From NCBI RefSeq assembly GCF_019837165.1, contig NZ_JAGYHC010000001.1, forward strand, positions 1 through 64,000: a stretch of DNA of 64,000 nucleotides, given 5' to 3'. The notes beneath the pieces were generated by a model. The model did not search any database. It worked only from the letters and a program-made list of their open reading frames with translations, and was not told the origin of the DNA. A program made the position numbers and the translations under genes. Below are positions 23,351-32,549 of this stretch, one piece after another. Within the stretch, counting starts at the first letter, position 1; every line of letters begins with the position of its first letter. This DNA comes from Virgibacillus sp. NKC19-3. Lineage in GTDB: Bacteria; Bacillota; Bacilli; Bacillales; Amphibacillaceae.

Positions 23351-24712
23351 TTATAGAAACTCCATTAGCTGCGTTGCAATGGAAAAGTAAATCATCAATC
23401 CAATAATATCGTTCAAGGTTGTAATAAATGGCCCTGAAGCAATGGCAGGATCAAAATTCAGTTTGTTGATGATTAATGGAATAACCGATCCCACAACGGC
23501 TGACACGCTCAGGGTACAAAGGGTGGATATGCCCACAATGACTCCTAACATGCCATTTCCATAAATAACAAGGATAATGGCAGCGATGATCACCATACAA
23601 ATGAGCCCCAGGAGTGCCCCTGTACTGAACTCTCTTCGTATCATTCGCCAGAGATTACTTTTTTCCACGGTCCCAAGTGCAAGTCCACGCACAGAAACAG
23701 CCAGTGACTGAGTGCCCACATTTCCCCCGGAACCCATGATCATGGGGATGAAGGCGGCAAGCAGCACAACGGATTCGAGTGTCTCTTCGAATCGATCGAT
23801 GACCCCACCTGTAATTAAACTCAAAAGCATCAGTACGATAATCCATGGTGCACGCTTTTTAGCAGCTTTAAAAGGGCTTATACTAACATCTGTTGCTCCT
23901 TTTGTTGCGGAAATCTCGCCAAAGTCTTCCGTTGCCTCTTCTTCCAGAATATCCAACACATCGTCAACGGTGACAATACCCAGCAGCTGATTCTGATGGG
24001 AGACAACAGGGACGGCTAACAAGTCATATTTTTTGATGACCATCCCGACTTCTTCCTGGTCCATATCTTCAGAGACGGATACAACGTTTGTACTCATTGC
24101 GTTTTCGATGGTGGTATCCGGTTTAGCTATAATTAAATCGCGGAGGGAAACGACACCGACAAGTTCCTTCTGAGCATCAACCACATATAAATAATAAATA
24201 ATTTCGGCATCCGGGGCCTCATTCCTTAACTTGTCTAACACAGCTTCTACAGTTGCGGAGGCTGGGATACTAATCAATTCTTTGGTCATTATCGCTCCGG
24301 CAGTTTCATGTGCATAAGATAAGATCGCCCTTATTTCATGCGCTTTTTTATCATCCATTTGTTCTAATATTTCGTCTGCCCGATGACTGTTGATTTCCGT
24401 TAAAAACTGGACAACATCATCGGTAAATAAATGATTAAATATGCTTGAGGCATAGTTTTCATCCATCTCCAGGAAAAACAGTTTCTGATCCTGGATATCC
24501 AAATTACTGAAAATCGCTGTGAATTCCTTCGGGCTTAAAAAGGAATATACAAGGTTGCGTGCTTCCACATCCATTGTTTTAAACATATCGGATTGGTCGA
24601 ATGGATGCAGTTCTAAAAAGGTATCACGAAACTGTTGCTTTTTTCCGTTATGCAGTGCATCCAGTACCGTTTTCGTATATATGGCGCGCTTTTTTTTCGT
24701 TAGTTTACCCAT
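23351..24712 (-). CDS. mgtE: Magnesium transporter MgtE
   Basis: A 453-residue Mg2+ channel. A cytosolic N domain (about 1-130) and a CBS pair (about 135-255: GAIMTKELISIPASATVEAV, NVVSVSEDMDQEEVG) gate five C-terminal helices, with the pore motif PMIMGSGGNVGTQSLAV. AAGGAGGATTTTTA precedes the ATG. An M-box riboswitch lies upstream on the same strand, so expression should fall when Mg2+ is high. Confidence 0.97.
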   Translation of the reverse strand: MGKLTKKKRAIYTKTVLDALHNGKKQQFRDTFLELHPFDQSDMFKTMDVEARNLVYSFLSPKEFTAIFSNLDIQDQKLFFLEMDENYASSIFNHLFTDDVVQFLTEINSHRADEILEQMDDKKAHEIRAILSYAHETAGAIMTKELISIPASATVEAVLDKLRNEAPDAEIIYYLYVVDAQKELVGVVSLRDLIIAKPDTTIENAMSTNVVSVSEDMDQEEVGMVIKKYDLLAVPVVSHQNQLLGIVTVDDVLDILEEEATEDFGEISATKGATDVSISPFKAAKKRAPWIIVLMLLSLITGGVIDRFEETLESVVLLAAFIPMIMGSGGNVGTQSLAVSVRGLALGTVEKSNLWRMIRREFSTGALLGLICMVIIAAIILVIYGNGMLGVIVGISTLCTLSVSAVVGSVIPLIINKLNFDPAIASGPFITTLNDIIGLMIYFSIATQLMEFL

Positions 24713-24794
24713 TAAAAATCCTCCTTATCTTGAAAGGAGTCTATACTGCTTCTAGAAGCTTTAGACACAAGTTTCATAATACGGACATGCGGTT

Positions 24795-24935
24795 ATTTAG
24801 AACCCCGCTCCAGAAATATACTTCGCGCACCTTAGGGCGGCTGGTGGGCCTCCGAAGTGCTAGCGCACTTCGGAGTCTCACCTATGCCTTTCCTCCCGCA
24901 GGAGTCTACGTATATTTCTTCCGCTAAACGATGTA
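24795..24935. repeat. Palindromic intergenic element in the mgtE leader
   Basis: A G+C-richer block flanked by inverted AGAAATATA (24812-24820) and TATATTTCT (24911-24919). It contains a perfect 10-bp hairpin TCCGAAGTGC (24851-24860) / GCACTTCGGA (24865-24874). The adjacent wording (CCCGCTCC, CTCCCGCAGGAGTC) is like a structured repeat scattered through many Bacillaceae genomes, as far as I recall. It has no coding potential. It sits between the M-box terminator and mgtE, inside the transcribed leader. Confidence 0.6.
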
Positions 24936-25100
24936 TTATTCGTTTACAGGGTTGATCATTTTACTTTTGTCCAAGGCCTCTAGCTAAGGATGCAGGAATG
25001 GACTCCTTGATACTTGCATATTTTTAACATAAATCGAAAGGGGTCTGAGTCAGTTGATGTACTTTGCTGCATATCCATTCCACATCCTTTCCTAATGGTG

Positions 25101-25136
25101 TACTAAAAAAACACCTCCTCGAAAGAAGGTGTTTTG
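25101..25136 (-). terminator. Attenuator hairpin of the M-box leader
   Basis: On the minus strand, AAACACCTTC and GGAGGTGTTT form a stem around a short loop, followed by seven T. This is the regulated terminator of the Mg2+ leader. Confidence 0.85.
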
Positions 25137-25189
25137 TATCTAGCGTTGATGATAAAGCCAATGTCGAATCAGGCTTATTCAAATAGGCG

Positions 25190-25358
25190 TAACAAAATTC
25201 CCTCAATCGTAGAGCTTTAGCACTGTGCGGCATAGGAAAAAATCCAGCTACATTAAAAACCACCTTATGTCGATGGTTTCTGTTGACCCATTGGCGTCTT
25301 TGGACATTTTTGGGCAGTAGCGTATCTCCATCACAGGAGCCTTACCTAACGAGGTATC
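25190..25358 (-). ncRNA. M-box (ykoK) magnesium riboswitch
   Basis: Read on the minus strand, the leader carries the M-box core in order: CGTTAGGTAAGGCTCCTGTG, ATACGCTACTGCCCAAAAA, GACGCCAATGGGTCAACAG and CGACATAAGGTGG. Mg2+ binding compacts the aptamer and lets the terminator at 25101-25136 form. The only downstream gene is mgtE, about 390 bases beyond the terminator. The aptamer limits are approximate. Confidence 0.93.
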
Positions 25359-25480
25359 TTTTTATTCATAGGTGATAATACAGGTCTTTGTTCCGTTTGT
25401 CAACCCAATCCCCTTCGTTTCTTAAGCTGCTTATTTCATTTAATCTCGAGTATAACAATGTATCACCCGGGACAGTCTCT
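25359..25480. other. Region between RDD gene and M-box leader
   Basis: This 122-base gap should hold the mgtE promoter on the minus strand and the 3' end of the RDD transcript. No clear terminator or gene is seen. Confidence 0.4.
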
Positions 25481-26266
25481 TCAAAATTCCCATTCATCCT
25501 TCAGTATCAGGTATAGTGTCAGAAGCATATTTTCCAGTTCCCGTTCATTCTTCCTGTTCACTCCTATACCTGCTTTTGGTAAAAGAGTCTGAGCCATCTT
25601 ATACGTAAGCTGCATTCTTTCAGCTTGAGGTAATTGCAATATTCGATTACTGTATGTATTCAATAAGTTCCATTCTTTTATTCCAAGTGAATGAAGGGCT
25701 CCGTCTTCTATAGATAGGCTTTCCTTCGAAAGACCACGTGATTTGATTTCTTTTTCAATCGCGGTGGCTTTATGTTCTTTCTTTGGTCTAGGTTCATGTA
25801 CAACAAGCGTTCCGGCAACTAAATCACCCAGCCTTTTATGTTTGGAATGGAAGAAAATCATGATCATTCCAGTAAGATACATTGGAATCATATCGATCAC
25901 GCGCAGTAGATTTCGGATCAAACTGGAAAGCAATGTGATGCTATGCCCATTATCCTGAATCACTCGAAGCCCCATTAATCTTTTTCCAAGTGTTCTGCCA
26001 CCAAAGAAATATTCACATACGAAAAAATATCCCCAATAGGCGAGAAACATAAGAATAACGACAATAGCAGCAGCGGAATCCGTTACGAGCAAGTCCATGT
26101 CAGCGTTAATAGCGAATACTAAAAATAAGGTAATGACTATATTGAAAATCGTCAACACGATCTGATCGATAATCATTGCTCCTGCTCTACTCCCCAAACC
26201 TGCCAGCTTAAATTGGAGGGAGACGAATTCCGGTGTTTTAATCGCTACTTGTTCTTCTTGATTCAT
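25481..26266 (-). CDS. RDD-family membrane protein
   Basis: A 261-residue protein whose first 165 residues form an RDD domain with about four hydrophobic helices. The R-D-D-type residues are in LGSRAGAMIIDQI and in LRVIDMIPM. The C-terminal 100 residues are soluble and charged. RDD proteins often accompany SpoIIM-like and MoxR/DUF58 genes, as here; the function is unknown. It is divergent from the SpoIIM-like gene, 105 bases away, rather than in one operon with it. Confidence 0.88.
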   Translation of the reverse strand: MNQEEQVAIKTPEFVSLQFKLAGLGSRAGAMIIDQIVLTIFNIVITLFLVFAINADMDLLVTDSAAAIVVILMFLAYWGYFFVCEYFFGGRTLGKRLMGLRVIQDNGHSITLLSSLIRNLLRVIDMIPMYLTGMIMIFFHSKHKRLGDLVAGTLVVHEPRPKKEHKATAIEKEIKSRGLSKESLSIEDGALHSLGIKEWNLLNTYSNRILQLPQAERMQLTYKMAQTLLPKAGIGVNRKNERELENMLLTLYLILKDEWEF

Positions 26267-26371
26267 CTTTATTACCCCATTTCATTCATAATAGTTTTCA
26301 TTAAGGTACGTACAGCTTATAATAGACAATAGCCTGAGAAAATATGGAATCTAGTGAAAGAAGGTGTTGGC

Positions 26372-27352
26372 ATGAACCTCAATCAATTCGTGAAACAAAA
26401 TCGCAAAGACTGGAAACAGCTTGAGCAATATATAACAATCTTACAGAAAAGCCAACGAAAACAAACCGGTGAGACCATTCATCAATTCAACCAACTTTAT
26501 CAAAAAGCGGCACAGCACCTGTCTTATAGTCAAACATTTTTTCCGGATGAGGAGATTACTTCCTATTTAAACGGGCTTGTTGCCAAATCTCACAATCTAT
26601 TATACAAGGACCAAGTTTCCAGTATGAAGCAGATCCGGACTTTTTTCAGTACAACGTTTATTGGGCTGCTTTTGGAGCAGTGGAAGGCGGTCACCGTAGC
26701 GATGGCCCTGTTTATTATTGGAATGCTTGCTGCCTTTCTTTCGGTACTAAGTGATCCACTACATCTTTACGGGCTACTGCCGGAACAAGTAGCGCAATCG
26801 GTTAGCCCGGAGGAATTAGGTGCTAATCACGATGCCATTAATCATTCTATGATGTCTGCTTCGATTATGACAAATAATATTCAGGTAGCATTTCTCGCCT
26901 TTGCAGGAGGGATTACATTTGGAATCCTGACCGTCTATGTCATGGTTTATAATGGGATCATGATTGGCGCGCTGGCCGGCCTTTTCTGGCATTACGGGCA
27001 ATCTTACGAGTTCTGGGCTTACATTGTTCCGCATGGCATCATCGAACTCACGGCTATATTTATTGCAGGTGGCGCCGGCTTGCTGATGGGATATAAGTTG
27101 TTTGTCCCCGGTCCATACGCTCGTGGATACCAATTAAAAAGGCAGGCGAAGCGATCCGTCCAGCTATTGCTTGGAACGATTCCTTTATTCGTGATTGCTG
27201 GTATTATTGAAGGATTCATTACCCCAGCATCATTTTCACTAGAGGTGAAATATATCGTTGCCATTGTAACCATTCTTGCACTCATTCTTTACATGGTAAG
27301 TGGAAAAATGCTGTATCTTAAAAACAGTACTAAAGCAAGCCTTGATTCATAA
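26372..27352 (+). CDS. SpoIIM-family (DUF95) membrane protein
   Basis: A 326-residue integral membrane protein of the stage II sporulation protein M family, with about six hydrophobic segments. The start at 26372 (MNLNQFVKQN) follows GAAAGAAGGTGTTGG; a GTG six codons upstream is also in frame. The conserved centre includes NNIQVAFLAFAGGITFG and the HGIIELTAIFIAGGAGL motif. It is probably not the sporulation SpoIIM itself but the paralogue that travels with RDD/MoxR/DUF58 clusters. Its last 23 bases overlap the convergent DUF58 gene. Confidence 0.87.
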   Translation: MNLNQFVKQNRKDWKQLEQYITILQKSQRKQTGETIHQFNQLYQKAAQHLSYSQTFFPDEEITSYLNGLVAKSHNLLYKDQVSSMKQIRTFFSTTFIGLLLEQWKAVTVAMALFIIGMLAAFLSVLSDPLHLYGLLPEQVAQSVSPEELGANHDAINHSMMSASIMTNNIQVAFLAFAGGITFGILTVYVMVYNGIMIGALAGLFWHYGQSYEFWAYIVPHGIIELTAIFIAGGAGLLMGYKLFVPGPYARGYQLKRQAKRSVQLLLGTIPLFVIAGIIEGFITPASFSLEVKYIVAIVTILALILYMVSGKMLYLKNSTKASLDS

Positions 27353-28691
27353 TGTCAATATAACGAGAAACGGCTGTCGTGGCAAGATGCTCCTCTGTTG
27401 TCTCGACCAGGAGCAGTCCCTGTCTCTCCCATTTGACTTTTTCCCGTTTTTTCGTTTGTATTTGTTGCTGGGCCATGCTTTTTAACATGGCCTGTTGCAC
27501 TTGCATTGGTTCCTGTTTAGAAGTAGTAAGAAGCGTCTCATCTGCTACAGCGATGATCATAAATAAATGCTGTTGCCGCAACCGTTTTAACTGGATGAGG
27601 ATGGTTTCTTCCTGCAAGAATGTATGGACATCACTAAATAAAAGAATCAGACTTCGCTTTTTTTGTACGTTTTGTACATAGGCAAAGGCGGCCGGATAAT
27701 TGGATTCATTCGTATCTACGTTTACATTGTATATTGCCTGTACTATTTTTTGCAGGTGATTCATTCCTTTGGCAGGAGGCACAAATACGTTTACCTGTTT
27801 CGAAAATGCAAGTACTGCCACGTAATCCCCATTTTTGAGTGCTGCTGTAGCTGTCGTTAATGCTGCTTCCAGACTTTTTTCCAAGCGGTTTCCATTTCTT
27901 AGTTCGGCGCCCATCATTCGTCCGCAATCGATTAAAATCGTGATATATTTTCCATGCTCCGGTTCATACTCATTCGCCATCAGCGTTTGCAGTTTTGCCG
28001 TCTGTCGCCAGTTGATTTTTCGCGGATCATCCCCCACTACATAATTTCGGATCTGGGTAAATTCCCCTGTACGATCTCGTTGTTTTCGAATCTTTGCTCC
28101 TTCATACAATAAAAATCGCTGTGCATGCTTTAAATACTGCTTTGTTTCCGTCAAATCAGGAATAACCTTCACCATATTTTCCAGCTCGATTGCCATTTGC
28201 TTTTCCCATAATCCGAAGACACTCTGGTAGCGAATGTACATTTTGTTAACTTCATATTCCCCTCGGACTGGTGCAACGATGTTATACGACAATATAGCAG
28301 ACTCCTGTCTATTTATATTCCCCTTTAATGGGAAAGGAGCCTGAAATGATTGTGGCACCCCATCTATTAAACGTACGTTTACTGCATAAGCGGAGGCGTT
28401 ACTCAGTTTCATGTGAGCGGTGTAGGTGATGCCCTTTTCCATTTCACTGGGTATTTGGCGTTGCCCCGTTATTTCCTTCCTTTTTGGTGAAAAAGATAAA
28501 TCGATTAGACTCATCCCTAGAATAATACCATTCACGATAAATAGCCAAAGCCATGAAAGACCTGAAAAATTGGAAATCACAATGAGACCAATGGAAAAAA
28601 TGAGAAAAATCACAAGCAGTTTCCTTGTTGGCAAGATCCCTCTATCTTGGAACAGGAACCGCGCCCACAAGCTCTTCAATAATTTGGTCAA
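27330..28691 (-). CDS. DUF58 domain-containing protein
   Basis: A 453-residue protein with two N-terminal hydrophobic helices (about 25-65) and a DUF58 domain around GDDPRKINWRQTAKLQTLMANEYE. The following stretch (TILIDCGRMMG) resembles a von Willebrand A fold. The start is TTG at 28691 after GGAGGGAGTGGGCC, which lies inside the last codons of the MoxR gene, so translation is probably coupled across a 50-base overlap. DUF58 proteins are typical partners of MoxR ATPases and probably act in membrane-protein assembly or stress responses. Confidence 0.88.
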   Translation of the reverse strand: MTKLLKSLWARFLFQDRGILPTRKLLVIFLIFSIGLIVISNFSGLSWLWLFIVNGIILGMSLIDLSFSPKRKEITGQRQIPSEMEKGITYTAHMKLSNASAYAVNVRLIDGVPQSFQAPFPLKGNINRQESAILSYNIVAPVRGEYEVNKMYIRYQSVFGLWEKQMAIELENMVKVIPDLTETKQYLKHAQRFLLYEGAKIRKQRDRTGEFTQIRNYVVGDDPRKINWRQTAKLQTLMANEYEPEHGKYITILIDCGRMMGAELRNGNRLEKSLEAALTTATAALKNGDYVAVLAFSKQVNVFVPPAKGMNHLQKIVQAIYNVNVDTNESNYPAAFAYVQNVQKKRSLILLFSDVHTFLQEETILIQLKRLRQQHLFMIIAVADETLLTTSKQEPMQVQQAMLKSMAQQQIQTKKREKVKWERQGLLLVETTEEHLATTAVSRYIDIMNQGLL

Positions 28692-29574
28692 GGCCCACTC
28701 CCTCCAATTCCATCTGTGGCGCTAATTGTAACCGATGCCTTAATGCTGGCTTTGCAACGATTTTAATATCGTCAGGGGTTACATAATCACGACCGGTCAA
28801 ATAGGCCCAACTCCTGGCTGCTTTCACCATGGAAATAGCTGCACGTGTACTTGCCCCGAACTCGATAGCATCTATTTCTCTTGTCCGTCGTACAATTTGC
28901 ATCGTATACTCAAAAACATCATCACTTAATGTGACATTCTCAATCTCATGGCGTATGGAAAGAAACGTCTTCATGTTCATCACAGCATCTATTCCTGCTT
29001 CTGCTGTATTGTTTTCCATGACTTGTTTTAACACATTTGTTTCATTTTCAAAGGAAGGAAAATCGATATTCAATTTCAATAAAAAACGATCCTGCTGCGC
29101 TTCCGGTAACGGATATGTCCCTTCATATTCGATGGGGTTTTGTGTAGCCACAACGAAAAAAACTTGCGGCAATGGATACGTTTCTCCTTGAATCGTCACT
29201 TGCTTCTCTTCCATTGCTTCCAATAAAGCAGCTTGCGTTTTTGCTGGTGTCCGGTTAATTTCATCCGCCAACAATATATTTGAAAATATCGGCCCTTTAA
29301 GGGTTTGAAAACGACTGTCCTGCATATTGTAAATGGTGCTCCCGGTGATATCACTCGGAAGTAAGTCCGGTGTAAACTGTATTCGTTTAAAATCTCCATC
29401 CATTAAATCGGCAAGGGTTCGAACCATTTTTGTTTTACCGGTGCCGGGGACACCCTCAATCAATACATGCCCATCTGCTAAAATTGCAGCTAACAGGAGT
29501 TTCAAGTTTGACGTTTGACCAAGAACGCTTTTTTCATACGCTTCCAGTAAAGACGTTAATTCATTTCTCATCAT
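28642..29574 (-). CDS. MoxR-family AAA+ ATPase
   Basis: A 310-residue AAA+ ATPase of the MoxR branch. Walker A is GVPGTGKT (near 41-48), Walker B is ILLADEINR, sensor 1 is FVVATQNPIEYEGTYPLPEAQ, and the arginine-finger region is QDRFLLKLN. MoxR proteins act as chaperone-like partners for VWA/DUF58 proteins. AGAGGTGGAAG precedes two adjacent ATGs (29574, 29571). It overlaps DUF4350 upstream by 14 bases and DUF58 downstream by 50. Confidence 0.93.
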   Translation of the reverse strand: MMRNELTSLLEAYEKSVLGQTSNLKLLLAAILADGHVLIEGVPGTGKTKMVRTLADLMDGDFKRIQFTPDLLPSDITGSTIYNMQDSRFQTLKGPIFSNILLADEINRTPAKTQAALLEAMEEKQVTIQGETYPLPQVFFVVATQNPIEYEGTYPLPEAQQDRFLLKLNIDFPSFENETNVLKQVMENNTAEAGIDAVMNMKTFLSIRHEIENVTLSDDVFEYTMQIVRRTREIDAIEFGASTRAAISMVKAARSWAYLTGRDYVTPDDIKIVAKPALRHRLQLAPQMELEGVGLDQIIEELVGAVPVPR

Positions 29575-30706
29575 CTTCCACCTCTTTTTGCAATCTATCT
29601 AACTTTTTCGACCATAAAAGGTATTCTTGTTTGTTCACATGCGCCTTATGTAAAACATCGATAAGACCATTCAGAAAGACGTCAACCCCTTCGTTCGGTT
29701 GCTTCTCCCATCTTTGATTCAGCTCCCCCTTTATGTCTGCCCAGTTCTTGTGGTAGGGAATGCCCCACCGCTCCTGCAATAATTGTTTTACATAATCTGC
29801 TTGAATAGCTAAGGAATCTTGATATCGATGTCCCTTTTGATACCAGGATGCCAGTGCCCGGATCCGTTCATCACTGAATCGAGCGGTTTCTTCCCTTGGC
29901 TCCACAATGGGGCCAAAGCGTTTCCCTTGTAGCCAAAGCCACATGAGAGTAAGCAAAATTGCTTGTATCCCGAGCACCAAGATCCAGTCGGGATAAAGGT
30001 TGGTTAGACTTGAAGCATGCCCTGTTTCATGCATATATTCATCAAAAAAAATCGTGTTCCAGTTTTGTTTTTCTTCCTGCATGAGTTCCTGCAGCAGCGG
30101 TATATGATCTTCATCCAGAATTCTACTATTGGTCATCCAATCAGGAGCCGTTGCTGCAATTAATGTTCCATTGCCATAAGCGCGTTTGATGGCGATTGCG
30201 CCAGCCTGATCATGCAATAAAACATCATCTTCCGTGCTTGCCTCTATACGAACGGAAGAACTTTTTACGGCTTGGTAATCTGTTCCGGTACTGTTATGTA
30301 TGATTTCATTACTTGTATCTTCCTCGACAGCTGTCGTATTCAAACCAAACATCCCATCCGGATTGGTTTTTAATAAAAGAATGGAGTTCCCGGATTCCAT
30401 AAAGGAAATATAGTCATCCATTTTTCCTTGGTCAGGGATGAAAAATGGTTCAGCCATAATAAGCAGTTGATCTTCCTCTTGCGCCGGTAAATGTTCCGGT
30501 GCAAACGGCCATCTTTCAACCGAATCCATTTCCTTATTCATGGATGTGTAAATGGCCTTCACTCCTGTTGGCGAAGGGGACTGTGAAACAAAAGCAGGAT
30601 ATTCTTCCGGTTTATCTGGTGCAATAAAATAACTGATTACTCCGACAAATAGAAGAAGAACAGCGAGCCAGATCAACATTCTTCTGCCTGAAATTGGTTT
30701 TTGCAA
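29561..30706 (-). CDS. DUF4350 domain-containing membrane protein
   Basis: A 381-residue protein with an N-terminal membrane anchor (about 10-27), an extracytoplasmic DUF4350-like domain and a second helix near 247-265 (WILVLGIQAILLTLMWLWL). The conserved motif FFDEYMHETG is typical of the family. It begins with TTG at 30706 after GGGGAGGGACAACG. The role is unknown; it is a constant member of MoxR/DUF58/DUF4129 operons. Confidence 0.82.
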   Translation of the reverse strand: MQKPISGRRMLIWLAVLLLFVGVISYFIAPDKPEEYPAFVSQSPSPTGVKAIYTSMNKEMDSVERWPFAPEHLPAQEEDQLLIMAEPFFIPDQGKMDDYISFMESGNSILLLKTNPDGMFGLNTTAVEEDTSNEIIHNSTGTDYQAVKSSSVRIEASTEDDVLLHDQAGAIAIKRAYGNGTLIAATAPDWMTNSRILDEDHIPLLQELMQEEKQNWNTIFFDEYMHETGHASSLTNLYPDWILVLGIQAILLTLMWLWLQGKRFGPIVEPREETARFSDERIRALASWYQKGHRYQDSLAIQADYVKQLLQERWGIPYHKNWADIKGELNQRWEKQPNEGVDVFLNGLIDVLHKAHVNKQEYLLWSKKLDRLQKEVEDDEK

Positions 30707-30719
30707 CGTTGTCCCTCCC

Positions 30720-31352
30720 CTAATCTTTCGTGTGTCTTTCTCCTATATCTTCTGTGAGCCACCCCATGATCTCATCGCGAAATGGGATATATTCGCTCTT
30801 TTGTAAATGGCGTTCGCCATAGACCACTTGATCAAATACCAACGCCAGGTGATAAAATGGATCTGCGATTTGCTGATTTACTTCCTTAAGTTCAGCAACG
30901 TATTCCCCATTTGTCTTCCAATTTCTCACTATCAGCCAATTTTTCGCATGAAAGTAAAAGAGAAGCGCCAGGAACATATGACGCGTGGCACCTGTATAAT
31001 TTTCGCTATTTTCCTGTTTGCGGGCCTCTGTTAGATGATCGTGGTATGTCCAATCTTTTTCGTTCATGGACTGCAGCGGCTGATAATCGCGAAATGTACG
31101 GCTTCGTCTTCCTTTCCGAAAAGCGAGAAAAACGACGAATCCAATGAGAACGACCACAATACCAATAAGTACCATAAGTATGATACTCGCAACCCCCTGC
31201 GTTGGTTCTAGTGAAGGTAATATATCGGATAATAGGTCATGAAACCAATTTTTTAACTGATCCCACCAAACCTCCAGAAAATTTCGATTATCTTCATAAT
31301 AAATCTGATATTCCGGTTGGTCTAATATATCCTCTAGTTCTTCCCTCTCCAT
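30720..31352 (-). CDS. DUF4129 domain-containing protein
   Basis: A 210-residue protein with one strong transmembrane segment (about 55-77, ASIILMVLIGIVVVLIGFVVFLA interrupted for length) and a C-terminal DUF4129 domain rich in Trp, Tyr and Arg (ATRHMFLALLFYFHAKNWL). In the family this domain is often fused to a transglutaminase; here it stands alone. GAGGTGATCAAAA precedes the ATG. It sits 13 bases upstream of the DUF4350 gene. Confidence 0.82.
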   Translation of the reverse strand: MEREELEDILDQPEYQIYYEDNRNFLEVWWDQLKNWFHDLLSDILPSLEPTQGVASIILMVLIGIVVVLIGFVVFLAFRKGRRSRTFRDYQPLQSMNEKDWTYHDHLTEARKQENSENYTGATRHMFLALLFYFHAKNWLIVRNWKTNGEYVAELKEVNQQIADPFYHLALVFDQVVYGERHLQKSEYIPFRDEIMGWLTEDIGERHTKD

Positions 31353-31389
31353 TTTTGATCACCTCCATCTCGACCCTCCCCGGTACATG

Positions 31390-32295
31390 TTAATTACCGG
31401 GGGTTTGATAGTCATCGATCATTTCATTTAAGTCATCGCCATCATGCCGTGTTTTTAAATCAAAATAAAGAATGGCATACCCCACCATAAATACCATCGA
31501 CGTAAATAGGGTTACCAGATTAATGATAAGTGTATATAGGACGCTTGTTCCTAAAAGCATAATGAATATGGATTCGATGGCCACACTTATAATAAAAAAT
31601 ATGAGGGAAAGGACTAAATAGATCCCCAGTACTTTCCATACTTGTTTACGTGTTAAGCGCCAACTCCTTGCCAGTCCAGGCATGTTATCGTCAAACACGG
31701 TAGCCCCAAGGTAAAGGCTCCAGCGACTCATGAAAAAGAATACAGTGAATCCAAGACCTAAAAATAGAATAATCATCATTATAATTCCTGCAACCGGGGC
31801 TGCCATCGTACCGATAACACCGAAGATTGTAATGATAATAGTTGGGACAAAAACCATGCCAAAAAAAATGACGCCAAACAGTAAACTACTGCCTAGGATC
31901 TGCCAAAATTTGGAAAACGCTTGTTTTATAACAGATTTCACTGTAAATTCCTGCCCTTTATTCAACTGATTGATAGCAAATAAACCAGCTGCTAATGCAA
32001 CAGGATACAATATCAACATTGGAAAAGTCACGACAATATTCGCCAAATCTTCTCCTAACGTTGTATTAGCACTCGCCTCCACACTTGAAAAAATTTGATC
32101 AAACCTACTGCTTCCACTACCCATTTCTCTAAAAAAGCTAGTTCCGGATAATAATAAAATGATAGCTTGCAGTAAATAAATCGGACCAATAAGGATAAGT
32201 ACAATCTTGAAAAAATCCGAAAAATGATTTTTGCATAAACGAAATGCTGCATCAAGGATTTCACCAAACCCCTTGGTTTGTTGTTGTTTATTCAT
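31390..32295 (-). CDS. Polytopic membrane protein, GPDPase membrane-domain-like
   Basis: A 301-residue protein with about six hydrophobic segments and a soluble N-terminal 35 residues (GFGEILDAAFRLCKNHFSDFF). The motif W-R-L-T-R-K-Q-V-W-K-V-L near residue 210 and the overall helix pattern resemble the glycerophosphodiesterase membrane domain and related proteins. It starts at ATG 32295 after AGGAGGGGGAG. It is the first gene of the five-gene minus-strand DUF4129/DUF4350/MoxR/DUF58 operon. Confidence 0.75.
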   Translation of the reverse strand: MNKQQQTKGFGEILDAAFRLCKNHFSDFFKIVLILIGPIYLLQAIILLLSGTSFFREMGSGSSRFDQIFSSVEASANTTLGEDLANIVVTFPMLILYPVALAAGLFAINQLNKGQEFTVKSVIKQAFSKFWQILGSSLLFGVIFFGMVFVPTIIITIFGVIGTMAAPVAGIIMMIILFLGLGFTVFFFMSRWSLYLGATVFDDNMPGLARSWRLTRKQVWKVLGIYLVLSLIFFIISVAIESIFIMLLGTSVLYTLIINLVTLFTSMVFMVGYAILYFDLKTRHDGDDLNEMIDDYQTPGN

Positions 32296-32468
32296 TTATT
32301 CTCCCCCTCCTGGAATTTGTAGTATGCCTATTTTAACATTATTTTCTACAATTTGGGTGTTTGGTTGAATAAAATCCGATAATGTACAAAAGGTCTGGTA
32401 CCATTAAGTTAATAAGTGGGATGATGGCAGTTCCGTAAACTGATCCTACTGCTAATTATGATTTTTAA

Positions 32469-32529
32469 TTGACTTCATTTCAACTATATTTTACTATTAC
32501 GTTATACGTTATATCGTAAAACGTAATAG
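32469..32529 (+). promoter_or_regulatory. Promoter and 36-bp palindromic operator of the padR operon
   Basis: TTGACT (32469-32474), a 17-base spacer and TACTAT (32492-32497) form a promoter. A near-perfect palindrome at 32494-32529 overlaps the -10 box and transcription start: the arms CTATTACGTT and AACGTAATAG match exactly, and inside them TACG / CGTA and a TATA centre continue the symmetry with only four of 36 bases off. This is a strong candidate PadR operator for autorepression. Confidence 0.85.
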
Positions 32530-32549
32530 TTGTAAAAAGGAGTGAGAAC

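Noticed and set aside
25024-25263. 79-codon minus-strand ORF
   Set aside because: It runs through the M-box leader and its terminator; the RNA structure explains the sequence.
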